From assembly GCA_905250075.1 (NCBI GenBank), contig CAJNOP010000331.1:154625-218624 (forward strand): a DNA stretch of 64,000 bases, in the 5' to 3' direction. Of the stretch, positions 47,201-59,440 are shown in pieces. Under the pieces are notes generated by a model. That model made no database searches. It was given only the letters and a program-made list of their open reading frames with translations, and was not told the origin of the DNA. Origin of the DNA: Rotaria sp. Silwood1 (lineage: Eukaryota; Rotifera; Eurotatoria; Philodinida; Philodinidae). The translations under genes were made by a program, and so were the position numbers. Position 1 is the stretch's first letter, and each line of letters opens with the position of its first letter.

Positions 47201-50200
47201 GGAAAGAGCACGTCAGGATGTAGAATATGATACAAACCTTTCTTTTAGACTCTTATTTTTTAAGCGAAGAAAAAAGGATGAAGAATTCATTGCCTTCGAA
47301 AATTGTAAAAATGGCGCTGTAATGATAAAACTATATTTTATATAATAGTTTTCATGATTGTTAGAAATCACGGAATCTTGGTCCTAATTGAACTGCCGTG
47401 AAATATCAACACATTTATAGACAGAAACAGCAGTTTTTTCAAAGAATACAACAAAAAAGTGATATTTTTTTTAATTTTTTTGGATAAAATTTTAGGAGTA
47501 TTATAATTCTATTGCATATTCGATGCTTTACAAGACACATACTCATTAGCTGTTTTGACACCATCGGAGGTTGAATATGAGGGGGGAAAGCTCGAATTTG
47601 CTGCTACCTTCATCGACATGATAAAAGGATTTTCTGTCGCTGTATATCAAGAGGTACAAACTATATTGCTATCTTTTCTCGCCTTTATATGTTCATATAC
47701 CAGAGCTTATCTTGCTTATAGATAGAGGACTGTATGAACTATAAATAGACACGAATATTACTATAGCAGTATTTTTTTTAATTGTTTTTCGAATGAAAGC
47801 CGTTTAAGATTTTCTCTTCTGCACTTGAAGTAGACTTACATCCTATTGACTGATAAGGTATTCATAGCATCATTTAATTGTAAAGTTTCATAAGGTGATA
47901 ATGAAAAATCTTTAGGAACACCTCGTGTTATTAATTGTTTTGTAGTCATCAAACCAATTGGATGAATTGGATGTAGTTGTCGATTGGAATATAAATATTT
48001 ATTCAAATCAGCTATACGTTCATGATAAGCAATAAAACATACTCGGCGTGGTTTTGATGTTTGAAATAATTTCGATCGTTGATTTTCAACATTTTCAATC
48101 CAACGACATACTTCATCTACATTATTAACTGTTGTTGAAAGACCAATCATAGGACAATTAATGAGTAACATTGATTTTTCCCATACATCAGATCCAATGT
48201 CACCAGACATACAATGAATTTCATCAAAAATAGCATATTTTATTCTTTGACACCAACGTTGCTGCCAAGGTGATAGCAGAAGTATTTGCATACATTGTGG
48301 AATAGTAACTAATATTCGACATCCATCCATATTTGAGCGATAATCTCGTGTAAATATTCCAAATACAGGACCAAATTTATTATGAATTGTAGCTAAAATA
48401 CATTCAGAGATTGATTTAAAATACAAAAATAAAAATAAAAGGACACGATAGTACCAGCAACTTGATTAACAAGTGCTTTTGTTGGTGCTATATATACACA
48501 AATGCCATTTGGATTATCCCGATCTTTGAGTACTTTATTCATGGCATAATAGGATGCATAAGTTTTACCTATATTTATATAATAAATGAATGAAAATGAT
48601 GAATAAAAAAATGAACTAACCTGAAGCAGTTGGTGCTACAATTATAATTGATTGTTGTTTATCAACAGCATCAAGAAATTGTCTTTGCCAATTATCTGGA
48701 ATGAAATCAGATACTCGACTATCAGGTATACCATGTTCACGTCTTGGTAATCGACTATTGATTCTTTCCATTTGAAATCGATACCATTTTTCTTGATCTA
48801 ATAATGAATTATCAATAAGTTCTTTCATATATTTTTGCTTTTCACCAAATAGATCAATAGTATTTTCAAGATAAGCTATTTCAGTCATCGTAGCAAAATA
48901 ATCAATTTCAAGATAATCTAATTTAGATTTTTCTTCATTTGTTAAAATATTTTTCTTTCTTAATGTTTTTAAATATTTTCGTTGTAAATGAAATTTTTGT
49001 TTAAGTAATTCAAGACGATTTTTAGATATTTTACATTTAAATAAACTTCCATCAATAATTTCAATAGCTTTTGAATAATTATCGAATGGAATTTGTTTTA
49101 ATGAATCTTTAACATGAATAAGTTGATCAGTTTCATCTATAATACATTTATCTATTTTTCGTTGTTTATTTTCTTCGATAATTTTGTCACGTTTTGTTTG
49201 ATGAAATTTTTCTGATTGACTTTTTTCTTTGTGTTTCTTATCACCAGATGCAGAATCTGCTTTATCTATATTATTCATTTCTTCATTTATTTGAGTAGCA
49301 GGAAGAACAATTTGTAGTTGATTATCTCTCACATCACGACTTGTCAACGATTTACCATACAAAGTGAAGTAGGTATAGCTATAAGAAACAAATTCATTCA
49401 TAGTTTTTAAAAAAAAGCAATGGAAAATGATTAGTATTTCGATAAATACATCGTAAGATAGAAGACAATCACCGAATCATACTTATGCCTTACAAGAGAA
49501 AACACCTGTTAAACGATTGAGAGATACATACTAAAGGAGAACATAAAGAAAATATATTAGATAATAACAACTGATCGACAGTTATACAACTGAACACGCT
49601 GTCAAAAAATTAACAGTAAGAAGAATTGATATCCTTAATGGCCTAGCTCGGTGGAGATTCAGCATCCTGTATCAACAGTATTAAAAGACTTTCACTCCTT
49701 TCTACAGACACGGCCAAATATAAAGACAACTTAGTAATGTTAAGTCTTACAATTTTTGTAATTTTTTGGTTCGATAGCGATATTTAGTAGAATTTTTATA
49801 TTTTTCTTGATTATCTCGTACACGACTTATCTCATCACCAACCTACAAAGAATAGATTGTAAAATATTACGTTAATAATTATAGAATATACCTCTTTATA
49901 TACATGCCAATGATATTTTCCTATGAAATACAAAACTATTTCAATATCCAACATATTTAAGAAAAAGAAAATAAAGTATACCTTCATATCGAGCTAAAGA
50001 AGTGTTATCAGGAGTCACAAAATCAAATGTCCATTGATTTTTTGCTGAAAGTATGGGTTTTAAATAAATATCAATAAATGAATTTGATATTTTTGTAATT
50101 TTCTGTTTTTCAAATGGAATCAGTTGTTTGTCAAGTGTTGAAGATGTAACTATAATATGTTTGGATTGAATTAATTGTTGTACTATATTACGAAATATAT

Positions 50201-52765
50201 CTTTATCTATAGAAACTTTCAATAAGGTTAAAGATTGTTTGACAATATTCATCGTATTTGAATCAAACTTTATCTTTGATGATAATTGATTCAGTTGATA
50301 GAGAGTAAAAACAAAAAGACGTCCATCGAATATGTCAACTACTTTTGCATACGATAACGATGAATAATATGAGGATAGACATAGTGCAAGATGTTGTTGA
50401 AATTCAATAATTACATCAGAAAATATCGAACTAAATGTAATAGAAGGAAAGTTTGATGGTAGATGGCGATCAATTAATGATAAACGAATAAGAAGAGCTA
50501 CGTGAAGAATAAGTAGTGGACTAAGAAGATTGAATAAATTTTGTTTGTTTGATTGTTCCTAATCAAATAAAACAATTATGATTCATTTGAATGATATGAT
50601 TATCATACTTTTTTATTTTGAGTGAAATTCATTATTGTTTTGAGATAAATAAAAAGTCGTACATCATCTTGATTCGTTATGTCATATATTCTTCTTCCAA
50701 ATTCAATCGAGTCATTTTGGTCCAAAATAGTACTAGAATTTCGATCAGGTGATAGTTTTCTAACTCTTTTCTCCAATAAATTCATTGAACATTGTTTCAT
50801 AAATACAACTCGAAAACATTTCACTATTGTATCAGTTAATATTAATTTGTTCATTAAATATAAACTGCATTGAAAATAATATTGATGATAATTACCAAAT
50901 AAACGATAAATATAGAGAAGTTTTATTAATGTATTTTTTGATAAAAGAGTATTTTTACAGATATCAAAACTTGTCATATCATGATAAAATATAAAATGTG
51001 GTTTTTCTTCATAAGCAAATTTTATATATTCTTTATCAAGCCATGATGAAAATTGTCGTACTTTTGATGATCCATATTTGTTTATATTTTTTAATAGATG
51101 AGTAATAAGACAAGCACGGATCAGACATAATATAGACTTCTCATTGTGATATAATTGATAATGGCAATTGAAAAATACTAATGTATAATTACATTGTTGT
51201 GTTTGATTAAAAAGTGTAAGAAGAATACGTTCAATTCTATAAATAACATGAAGAGTATTTCCATAATATGTAAGAAGATCAATATTAATATGATGAGCAA
51301 CAAATAGAATTAATGAATCACCATCAATAAAATAATTTGCACTATCACGAAATTCACGATGTAAATCAAGAAAACGAGCTTTATATGGATAAAGAATATC
51401 AAGGTCATTGGATGACATCACTGTTATTATATCTTGTTCACTTTTATTTCTTGAAATAAGCGTTTGAATTATTTTTACTATAGGTTTATGTATTTCAGAT
51501 ATAGTAGAAGATGATAAATTTGAGTGAAAACATTTCATAAGATGGTGATAGTCTTTTTCATCATGAATATTATCTAATAAATGTAAAGCAATTTGTTGTA
51601 AAGCAATACTACTGATCTTTTCATTTTCATTTTTAATACAATGATCAAGAGTACGAAAATAAAGTTTAGTCAAATGAATATGATCTTGTTGACAATAATA
51701 TAAAAATTCAAGAAGTCGTTTACATTGACTAACTGGATCAATTAACACATCAGATTGTTTAATCAATTGAAATGTCTATATAAATCGATAGATAAAGACC
51801 ATGTTCAGTTTTTATCCATTGTAGAATTTCATGAAGAATTGTTTGATAATGAAATCATATCATTTCTTGTATGATTCAGTATTTACCTTTGTATTATACT
51901 TCTATGATTTATACATGAAAGAGTGACTCTTAGATATCTTAGTATAGATAATAAATCGTGAAATTCCCTACAAGAATGATAATGAGAAACTCTATCGAGT
52001 AAATTTGATGACTTTTTGTAAGGCTGAAAGTGAAGCACTGCGATGTAAAAGACTGGTAAAAAAAAATGATGTCTAAGCGAAATCCAAGTCATCTTATTTA
52101 ACAATAACCACTATGTAGAAACTATAAGTATTTGATTTTCAAGCCCTCGCAAAACTGTTACAGAGTCAATTAAAATCTTGCACCGTTTTTTTTTCTTGTT
52201 TCCTGACATATTTAAGGAAGCAGTGGACGGTTAAATGAGTTTCATTCATATTGGAACAATATTGATGTCATAATTCAAATGCTCGAGCTGAAATTTTCAC
52301 TTGAGAAAGATGATAGAACGAGTACTAGATTGACATATTTTTCAGTTGGTTTGTTATGAAAACGAAATCTTCATGAAATTTTACTAAGAATGGCTCTTGC
52401 TCTTTTTAATGTATCAAAAAATACAAATGTAAATTAACCTGACTTTTTCCATGGATTTGTAATTGTGATATTTTTTCGTCTTCATTATCCGATGATGATT
52501 CTTCTTCAGATTCACTTTCTGATTCATCATCTGATGTTTCATTACCAGCATTAATAGCTATTCGATCAGCAATGGCACCTTGCTCTTTTTGATAATAGCG
52601 TTTCCATTGTTGTAATTTTTGATCAACTACTTTCTCAAATATGGAACCATTATGCACATTATTGTATAAATCGTGTTTTTCTGTAATTGCTTTACTAAAT
52701 AATGTTTCGGATGTTGTTTCAGTATCGAGTAAAAACTCGACAAATGTTTGAATTTCATCATTCAT
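44218..52765 (-). CDS. DDX60: DDX60-like Ski2-family helicase
   Basis: Twelve exons: 52765-52439, 51775-50609, 50558-49982, 49920-49892 (a 29-nt microexon), 49842-49751, 49378-48621, 48568-48455, 48392-47840, 46856-46063, 45623-45050 and 44992-44218 give eleven coding blocks I can place, 5760 bases in phase (1919 aa); a further non-coding 5' exon is possible. Helicase motifs: I APTASGKT (split by an intron), Ia [26 protein letters not shown], and in RecA2 [10 protein letters not shown] and [12 protein letters not shown]. The N-terminal half has [10 protein letters not shown], as in the PIN-like region of DDX60, and an acidic [12 protein letters not shown] stretch. The C-terminal SPFAGLSG block also fits DDX60. 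In vertebrates DDX60 binds viral RNA and supports RIG-I signalling and IRES repression; its role in rotifers is unknown. Every intron is GT..AG. Confidence 0.92.
46857..47839. other. long DDX60 intron with a plus-strand open stretch
   Basis: A 983-bp intron in a gene whose other introns are mostly about 40-60 bp, apart from a few of several hundred. At about 47528-47656 the plus strand stays open for about 43 codons with balanced composition ([20 protein letters not shown]) and ends at a GTACAA donor-like site. An upstream stop limits it. Possibly a stray exon or gene fragment. Confidence 0.3.
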
Positions 52766-53104
52766 TTATTATTATAATTATAATATTGTCACACGGTATA
52801 CTATTAATTAATATAGAATAAACAATGACTGTGATCTGAATACAAGACAAATAACGCGGAAAAAGTATGAATTCGTTAGCCTTATATTGACATATGACAA
52901 GTTTTTTTTATCGTTATCTATACATAAATATCCTTCTGTTTTTCTATTTTCGAAAAAAAAGCAAATAAATAAATAAAATTTTATTATTAATGCTGTATTT
53001 TGAATGACTAATTTTTCTTATTATGGTCAATTTATCTTGTTGATATACTGAAATGATTTTTTATCTATATATTCATACTATAGAGAAACGTATTTCAAAC
53101 ACAC
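52766..53104. other. 5' flank of DDX60 to the gap
   Basis: AT-rich; presumably contains the DDX60 promoter. No clear TATA or other element identified. Confidence 0.45.
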
Positions 53105-53204
53105 NNNNNNNNNNNNNNNNNNNNNNNNNNNNNNNNNNNNNNNNNNNNNNNNNNNNNNNNNNNNNNNNNNNNNNNNNNNNNNNNNNNNNNNNNNNNNNNN
53201 NNNN
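53105..53204. other. assembly gap (100 N)
   Basis: 100 Ns of placeholder size. Neither flank (ending CAAACACAC, beginning CAGTAATTC) matches the other contig ends by eye. Confidence 0.99.
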
Positions 53205-53880
53205 CAGTAATTCTTGTACCTTAGCACTTGAGCTACAAGAATATGTAATTTTAATAAGAATTCGTTGGAAAAATGTAGAGTAAAACACCACACATAACGA
53301 ATTACTTTGTTTTTAAAAATTTTTAAAAATGCATTTTTAGGCATTTTAGGCCGTTTAGTATTTCGATCATAACTTTTCTATCTTTATTGGAAGTACCCAA
53401 CTTTTTTTTACGAAAATGATCAGCAAAAAAAGCTCTATATAATCTGAGGAAAAAGAAAATTTTTTAAATACTTTGTGTTTTTTTGGTTGACTTCCCATGG
53501 AATAGGTCAACTCAAATTTCACAATTTAAAACACAACGAATAAAATATAATTCAGAATATGTCATACAGTCGGTAGTAATCATATTATTTTTCTAGTAAT
53601 ATCAATTTATTAAATGAGACAAACTAATCCTCAAAACTTATTATATGATTGTCATCATTTAATACCTTGACTGTATCTAAGTGAGTCACTACTAGAAAAA
53701 AAAGTAATTTGCATTCCTTATCTGATTGGCCAATCCTTTTCTCCATTCATGAATTTCTTGTATCTGTATGCGTCATGGTTTCCATGTTTTACCTTAAATC
53801 ATTGGATTCCCTTAAATGGTGCCTACATATATTACCTTCTATGGATGTTATGATAAAAGTCGTTCTCATGACTCATAAAA

Positions 53881-53910
53881 CCAATAGGATTTTGTCAGGT
53901 CCTATTTAAG
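53881..53910 (+). promoter_or_regulatory. CCAAT box and TATA-like element of the ABM gene
   Basis: CCAATAGG near 53881 and TATTTAAG at 53903-53910, 40-70 bases upstream of the ATG at 53950. Plausible core promoter by motif and spacing only. Confidence 0.4.
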
Positions 53911-53949
53911 CCGTTGTTATTGTGTGAAACAGATAGAAGAAAGAAAAAC

Positions 53950-54675
53950 ATGACCTTCTTATTACATGTCGAATTCGATGCAACTTCAGAGTCAACAGCC
54001 ACAATGATCCTCGAATGTTTGGCTGGTATGGCTGATATTGTCCATCGTGATCATCCCAAAGTATATACATATGTATTTCGACATGCCGATGAAACCAAAT
54101 CAAAACTTATTTTTACTGAAATATATGCTGATGAACAGGTATTTCTTGACCATGGGCGTGATGCCGAGTTCGGTAAACTTTTACAAAAAGGTTTCGATAC
54201 TACAACAGGTAAAAGCCGAAAAGAACTTTGCATTCGAAGTGATATCAATAGTCCCTTATCACGAATAACTGCCAGTATACTCGATGATTATTTGCATGTT
54301 ACTTATATTTCTATTCAACAAGGGTTTTTTCATCGAAATTTAATTGAGAAAAGAGAAGTTGATCTTTTGATTGTATGTACCGGATGTGATCAAAATGTTT
54401 ATGAACAATTGAATGCACTTGTTAGTTGTGTCACATGCGTCACATTTGAAGAATCCGATGGCAATAGACAATTAATTGCTGTTATCACACATATTTCAAG
54501 TGAAAAACAATCAATGAAAGATAAGAAACCATCGATTGATGCGATCGAAATAGTTTGTTCGCATGAAGAAACTATTGGAAGATTCAAAGATATCATTGAT
54601 AATTATTTTCAAGTTCAATCAATACATATTCAAAGAAGTTTTAGTGGCTATATTCGTCATAAATCTTTGGCATAG
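53950..54675 (+). CDS. intronless ABM-domain (antibiotic biosynthesis monooxygenase-like) protein
   Basis: 241 aa from ATG at 53950 to TAG. The N-terminal ~95 residues fit the ABM ferredoxin-like fold. MTFLLHVEFDATSES and VYTYVFRHADETKSKLIFTE are followed by IYADEQVFLDHGRDAEFGKL, the typical E.Y.d..a...H......f signature. The remaining ~145 residues are a second, unrecognised domain with possible ferredoxin-like elements (VDLLIVCTG, SIDAIEIVCSHEETIG). Small ABM enzymes oxidise aromatic polyketides, degrade haem or act as cofactor-free oxygenases. The single exon differs from the intron-rich neighbours and would fit bacterial origin, but intronless native genes also occur. No signal peptide, so cytosolic. 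The upstream frame at 53914 adds 12 residues without a better start. Confidence 0.7.
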   Translation: MTFLLHVEFDATSESTATMILECLAGMADIVHRDHPKVYTYVFRHADETKSKLIFTEIYADEQVFLDHGRDAEFGKLLQKGFDTTTGKSRKELCIRSDINSPLSRITASILDDYLHVTYISIQQGFFHRNLIEKREVDLLIVCTGCDQNVYEQLNALVSCVTCVTFEESDGNRQLIAVITHISSEKQSMKDKKPSIDAIEIVCSHEETIGRFKDIIDNYFQVQSIHIQRSFSGYIRHKSLA

Positions 54676-55542
54676 TGGTTATCTTAATACAGAAATATAA
54701 ACTCTTGCTTAAATTTTTATTTGAATTTTTTCTTGCTGATTAACAACAAATAAAATGTTATTTCAAACATTATTTTCATTTGTTATGTGATGAAATCTAC
54801 ACCAACTGGGGCATTCCTCCCACCCAACGTTGTTCGTATCAGAAGGAGGTGTGCTGAATTGATGTCTTTGCATCCCAAAAAATCTGATCCTAATTTCATC
54901 ATCTCGATAATCAGCATTCATCAGGGACTATTTTTCATCAGTTAAATTCAAACTTTTTCAGATGTCAATTTTTCGATACCTGGGGGGGGGGGGGGGGAAG
55001 GAAGAAACACCTGCAATCAGACTTTTCTGATTTTTTTCAATATAAAACCAATTGTGTTTAAACTAGAAAATCATATGCGAGTACTTTTCTTTATCTTAAA
55101 CGCTTCATGATTGCTATGTACGATCCTCTATATTGAAGTCTGTAGTTAAAATGAATTGCAAAAAAAAGAACGCAGGTAAAGTCGTGCACAAGTGAGCGGC
55201 GAATGTTGTCCTGATGTAAAAATAAGTAAAGAATCATTCGTCAAACAATACATATGCGTGAGGCACGCTAAATTCAACCAAACTGAGTAGTAAAAAATGC
55301 TGAAAAAACATATGTACGGTTATTTTTATGTTTTTGTTTTCAAGGTAACTTTAAAAAAAAAGAGTTTGAAAGGCTAGAAAAAGTATTTTGAAAGCCTTGA
55401 TTATATAAGATCGAAATACAGATCAATATATGAGTGCCAGTGTAGACATGCTCTTGACCCACAGCGCAATTTATTATAAAAGCTACATCTGCCATTGTAT
55501 TCTATTTCACATATTTTCAGATTTGAAGGCATAAGTTTAGGA
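54676..55542. other. intergenic with a poly-G run
   Basis: No gene seen. A run of 16 G at 54982-54997 is unusual in this AT-rich DNA. A splice-acceptor-like ATTTTCAG at 55513-55520 precedes the REEP-like frame, so an upstream non-coding or short coding exon may exist. Confidence 0.5.
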
Positions 55543-56684
55543 ATGGTCGATATAATCAAACACCGATTGCTTAAAATTAGAGGAGATATTAATTCTTGTG
55601 TGGATAAAAGTCCAATTAGCGGCATTCTGGGATCTATCAAAATGAAAACAGGTGTCGGATCTGATCTTATCATTATGGGTACTATTGCTTTTTCAAGAGA
55701 TTTATTTCATTATTCCATACATCTTTTAGCTATCTGTAGTATTCTTGCCATCTATCTTGTATTTGGTTGAAGCAATGATTTTCTCTGCAACATCATCGTA
55801 CTTATCTATCCAATATATATATCGTGAGTTTATTTTGGTTACGAAGTCTTTTGTATTAATTTAATTCTAATTGATCTTTTCGATTTTTGACGTTTCCAAG
55901 GTTGATCACGTATAGGAAAACTGCTTGGAATGTCTCAAGTTTTATTTTTTACTGCAAAAAAAAATTCATTTTCGTTTGAGATATTTTCCTTTGCACCATC
56001 ATGATTGATATCTTTAGAGGACGAGTGTCTACTTCGAGATTTTCTTTCACAGAGAACAAAAGAAGCAAATAATATCTCATCCATACTCACACCTACACTT
56101 TGCAATGAAATCGAAATCTTTTGAATATTTCATAAGGAACCTAATAATTTCTTTACAAAAAGTTTCTTAGAATCTTGATGATCAGTTTCAAGAATATCTG
56201 TGTTCATTGGAAATCTGAAAAGATGCCTCCGCGTAAGTAATGAACGACAAAATCTATATACGGCAAGCAAATATTTATCACTTTTGGTGAAATAGAGACG
56301 ATCAGAAAATAAGAGCAAAAATATTCATAGACTGCTTTCTTATTGAGTTAATGCAGCTTAAATTCATAAATATTGTGTTTCTTGTAATCTGTCATGATTG
56401 ATAAGCACTTAGTTCTTATGAAATTGTCTATCATAGGAATGCAACTTTCGTATTATTGCAGATTTATAGCTCTAAAATCACCAGAAGCATTTGACCAAAG
56501 ACAACTATTGACATTTTGGATGACTTATTCGGTTCTTGGCTGTATAGAATATTTCATGCATGGATTGTTCGATTTCTTAACATTTTATTGGCTTGCAAAA
56601 TGCATTTTTCTTCTTGCATACTGGAAGTGCTGCTCGCAACATTTAAAAGAATCAGGTAAGAATAAAGACCTTGATGAAAACTAG
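55543..56684 (+). CDS. REEP/TB2-DP1-HVA22 family membrane protein
   Basis: Two exons, 55543-55765 and 56413-56684, give 495 bases (164 aa) in phase. The intron is 647 bp with GT..AG. Exon 1: MVDIIKHRLLKIRGD, then IKMKTGVGSDLIIMGTI and SILAIYLVF, matching the family start (lx.lE.KTGV and ..ALYLVFG). Exon 2: FIALKSPEAFDQRQ, then LLTFWMTYSVLGCIEYFMHG and FYWLAKCIFLLAYW, the core DP1 hairpin region. REEP5-type proteins shape tubular endoplasmic reticulum through intramembrane hairpins. The C-terminus is shorter than REEP5 (189 aa). A donor-like GTAAGA at 56657 could instead lead to further exons that I cannot identify. Exon 1 carries an extra FSRDLFHYSIH segment not typical of the family, so a diverged copy is possible. 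Confidence 0.55.
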
Positions 56685-58600
56685 ACCATCGATACATCAT
56701 CGGACGAAGTTGACACGTCTAAGTGATGTAGTAACAATTCAAGGAGACAAAACTTTTCGAAAACACGTTTAAACGCACAAGAAAAGGAATGAAATGCGAA
56801 AAAAATTGGCCAGTTAGAATTACAATCACGGTTCCCGAATGCGAGCAAAAACCGCCCATTTTCTGACCCCTGTATGCCTTTCAACGTGTTTCAGAGGATT
56901 TTTATCTGATGAGGTATCAAGGATGTGGTATTAAGAAGTATGGAAGTAGCAGCTGTGCACGTAACACATGTAGAGAGCTTTCATTTTTTTTTTCTAGAGG
57001 AAGTCTAAGTTTTACTAAAAAAGGGCCAGATAATGAAGAAAGCTAGCCAAACACGCCAAAAACCTTTACGAATTGAATTTGTAACACAACTGATGAGAGA
57101 CTCAATAGAGGCTTAGAAGTGAATCCGATGATAACTTGACATAAGTGACTTCGACAGAGGCCAGACCCGTAAGATATACAAGGGAGAATCAGCTAAAATC
57201 AGATTCTTTTGCTTTCTCTGAGTTTTCTGATTTTTTTACTTGAAATTGATGTTTTCAACAACAGAGATTAAAACTTAATTACTTTGATCGAGTCTTTGAC
57301 TTTTTTCAGATTTAAAATGAAAAAAAATGAGCTACTTCTTCCGTCAAGATATGCGATAAATGCATTATCTGATATAAGTTTTTGAGAAAACCTTCTCTGA
57401 TGCGAATTTTGAAAGCGTTCATGACGAACTTTGTCGACTATTCAAAACTGTTAAAAGTTGGTTACGAAAACTTTGGCTTTTGCTCAACCCCGTATGAATT
57501 TCGAGTAACCCCACGGAAACTTGCACAGTAAAGAAAAACTCCACCACAACTCAGTGATTTTGTTCGGTAACTTTCTTCAGTAATCTCAATGGATATTATG
57601 AAACGAACAAATCTCTGGTAGAAATGGATATACTTATAAAGAGCAACACTTTTTTCGATGTTGTTTTTAATTTTCTATGATGCACAAAAAAGAAACACAT
57701 CGTCTCATTAAAGCTCAAGTAAAGATAAAGTAAATGGATAATTGTATAACATAATAAAATAGTACAAAAGAACAGCAAAAATTTTGACACATATGCAGCA
57801 TGAAAATGGATGTCTTTATTATAAGTTGATTCATTTATCTTATTGTTTTATGAGTAAATTTATTTATTTTAAAATGTGTGAATACATTATCTTACACACA
57901 CTATATTAGATCATGTTAGATTTGATATAACTGTGTATTACGTTTATGTTGGTGGTGTTCTCTGTCTGATGATGGTGTCGGTGAATAGATACCGAAATAT
58001 CACATAAAATAAAAAAAATGATTTTAGCTGTTCTTTTCTACTATTTTATTAAAGCTTAAGTAATCTCATTTATATAGAGACCTTACAGCACCCTTTTTAT
58101 GATGGTTGTCGCTTTTTTTACCTTTTCTTGTTTCTCTTAGACTACACCATAAGTTTACTTAGTCAACAATGTTGATTTTTCTGTCCTCATTTTTTACTAC
58201 ACAATGAAGCTCTTCATTTTCAATGCTTCACGTCATTAAAAATCTATTTTTAATCGAAACAAGATATCGCGGCTCAGTGCTTTCGCAGTCTAACCGGCTT
58301 TCGACAGATTAGCGTATGTCGAAAAACAATTCAGTTAGACCATCAGAAAAAAAATCATCAAGTTTAATATGAAATACTTTTAAGGTATGTAAGCGACCTA
58401 GCATTAGTATGCTCATTGGTGTTTCGTCAACCAGGCAGAGTATTGCAAATTGTAAGATAGCTCGTATTTTTCATTTAATACGTTTTGAGAGGATTGTGTG
58501 AGGCCACTGTAGATCTCATCTTATTTCAAAGGATAAAACTATATACATGTACCCATTAGTCATACAATTTTTATGATCCCCTAAAAGATGCTTCCCCGAC
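56685..58600. other. intergenic, nothing recognised
   Basis: Unclassified sequence with no frame of coding character. Variants of the GACACTTGC word seen in the vigilin-intron hairpin appear just to the right at about 58614-58655. Confidence 0.45.
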
Positions 58601-58659
58601 AGCTGTTTTCTTGACACTTGCCTCTTAGGGAGACTTGCTCTCCTAGAACACTTGCTCCC

Positions 58660-58710
58660 AGGCATGTGGGCATGGGTCCACACCCCTAAGCCAGAAATAC
58701 ACCCACACCC
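58660..58710. repeat. degenerate telomere-like foldback
   Basis: GGCATGTGGGCATGGGTCC is followed by CACACCCC and then CACCCACACCCAC. Short, diverged G-then-C pair. Confidence 0.45.
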
Positions 58711-59440
58711 ACTAGTTCTTGTGAAAGAAAAAATTATTAAAAAGATATCATATCATCCACAAGCATCTGAGATCATGATTTTTCTTCGAAATGATTTAAG
58801 CCAAGTCATTCTTCACGAGAACGTTGAAAGCCATACTTTGTGTTTTCTTTTAACTCGAAAGATTCTGCTCGTGTCAATCGATATAGATATATCTATATCT
58901 AGCTGTATGATACAATATCCACAAGTAATATTACATATTTGGTTTTTTGAACACATTACCCATCTTACTAATTTTCACTACTTAGATTAGCTAATCAGTT
59001 TTTTTATTTAGAAAAAAAACCACCAACTGCAACCATTGACAAAAAAAAAGCTTCGATGTAACGGCCATGCTTGTCAGAAATGTACAATTTATTCATTCCT
59101 TATGTTACATGTTACTAGCCGGTAATATCAATTCATCAGCTTGATTTTAGTTAAATAAATGAATCGTCTGTTGGCAAGTGTTCTCAGGAGGTTTCACTAA
59201 ACATATCATTGAAAAATATTTTGATAGGATAAAAAATATTCTTCATAATGAAAATAATAGTTCAACGTAATGTTGATTTTCATTATTCATCATTCGTTGG
59301 TTTTTTCATTATTTCTACAACTCAAATTATTTACTATGAAATGGCAAATAAATATGAACAAAAATTTTGGGATGTACCTATACAATGTTTTCGTTCTCTC
59401 TCTCTCTCTCCATGTTTATTTTTAAGATATACATTAGAAA
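58711..59440. other. interval before the satellite
   Basis: An open plus-strand frame at 59248-59493 runs into the first satellite units and has no recognisable domain. Nothing else supported. Confidence 0.4.

Noticed and set aside
49640-49740. tRNA-like box A (TAGCTCGGTGG) in a DDX60 intron
   Set aside because: No box B at the right distance and no cloverleaf could be drawn, so neither a tRNA nor a SINE is supported.
51883-52104. 73-codon minus-strand frame between DDX60 exons
   Set aside because: Lies inside the intron 51776-52438; the flanking exons join in phase without it and its sequence fits nothing in the DDX60 family.
58261-58320. GC-richer patch with CGCGGCTCAG, considered as a tRNA end
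   Set aside because: No paired acceptor stem, anticodon stem or box B was found.
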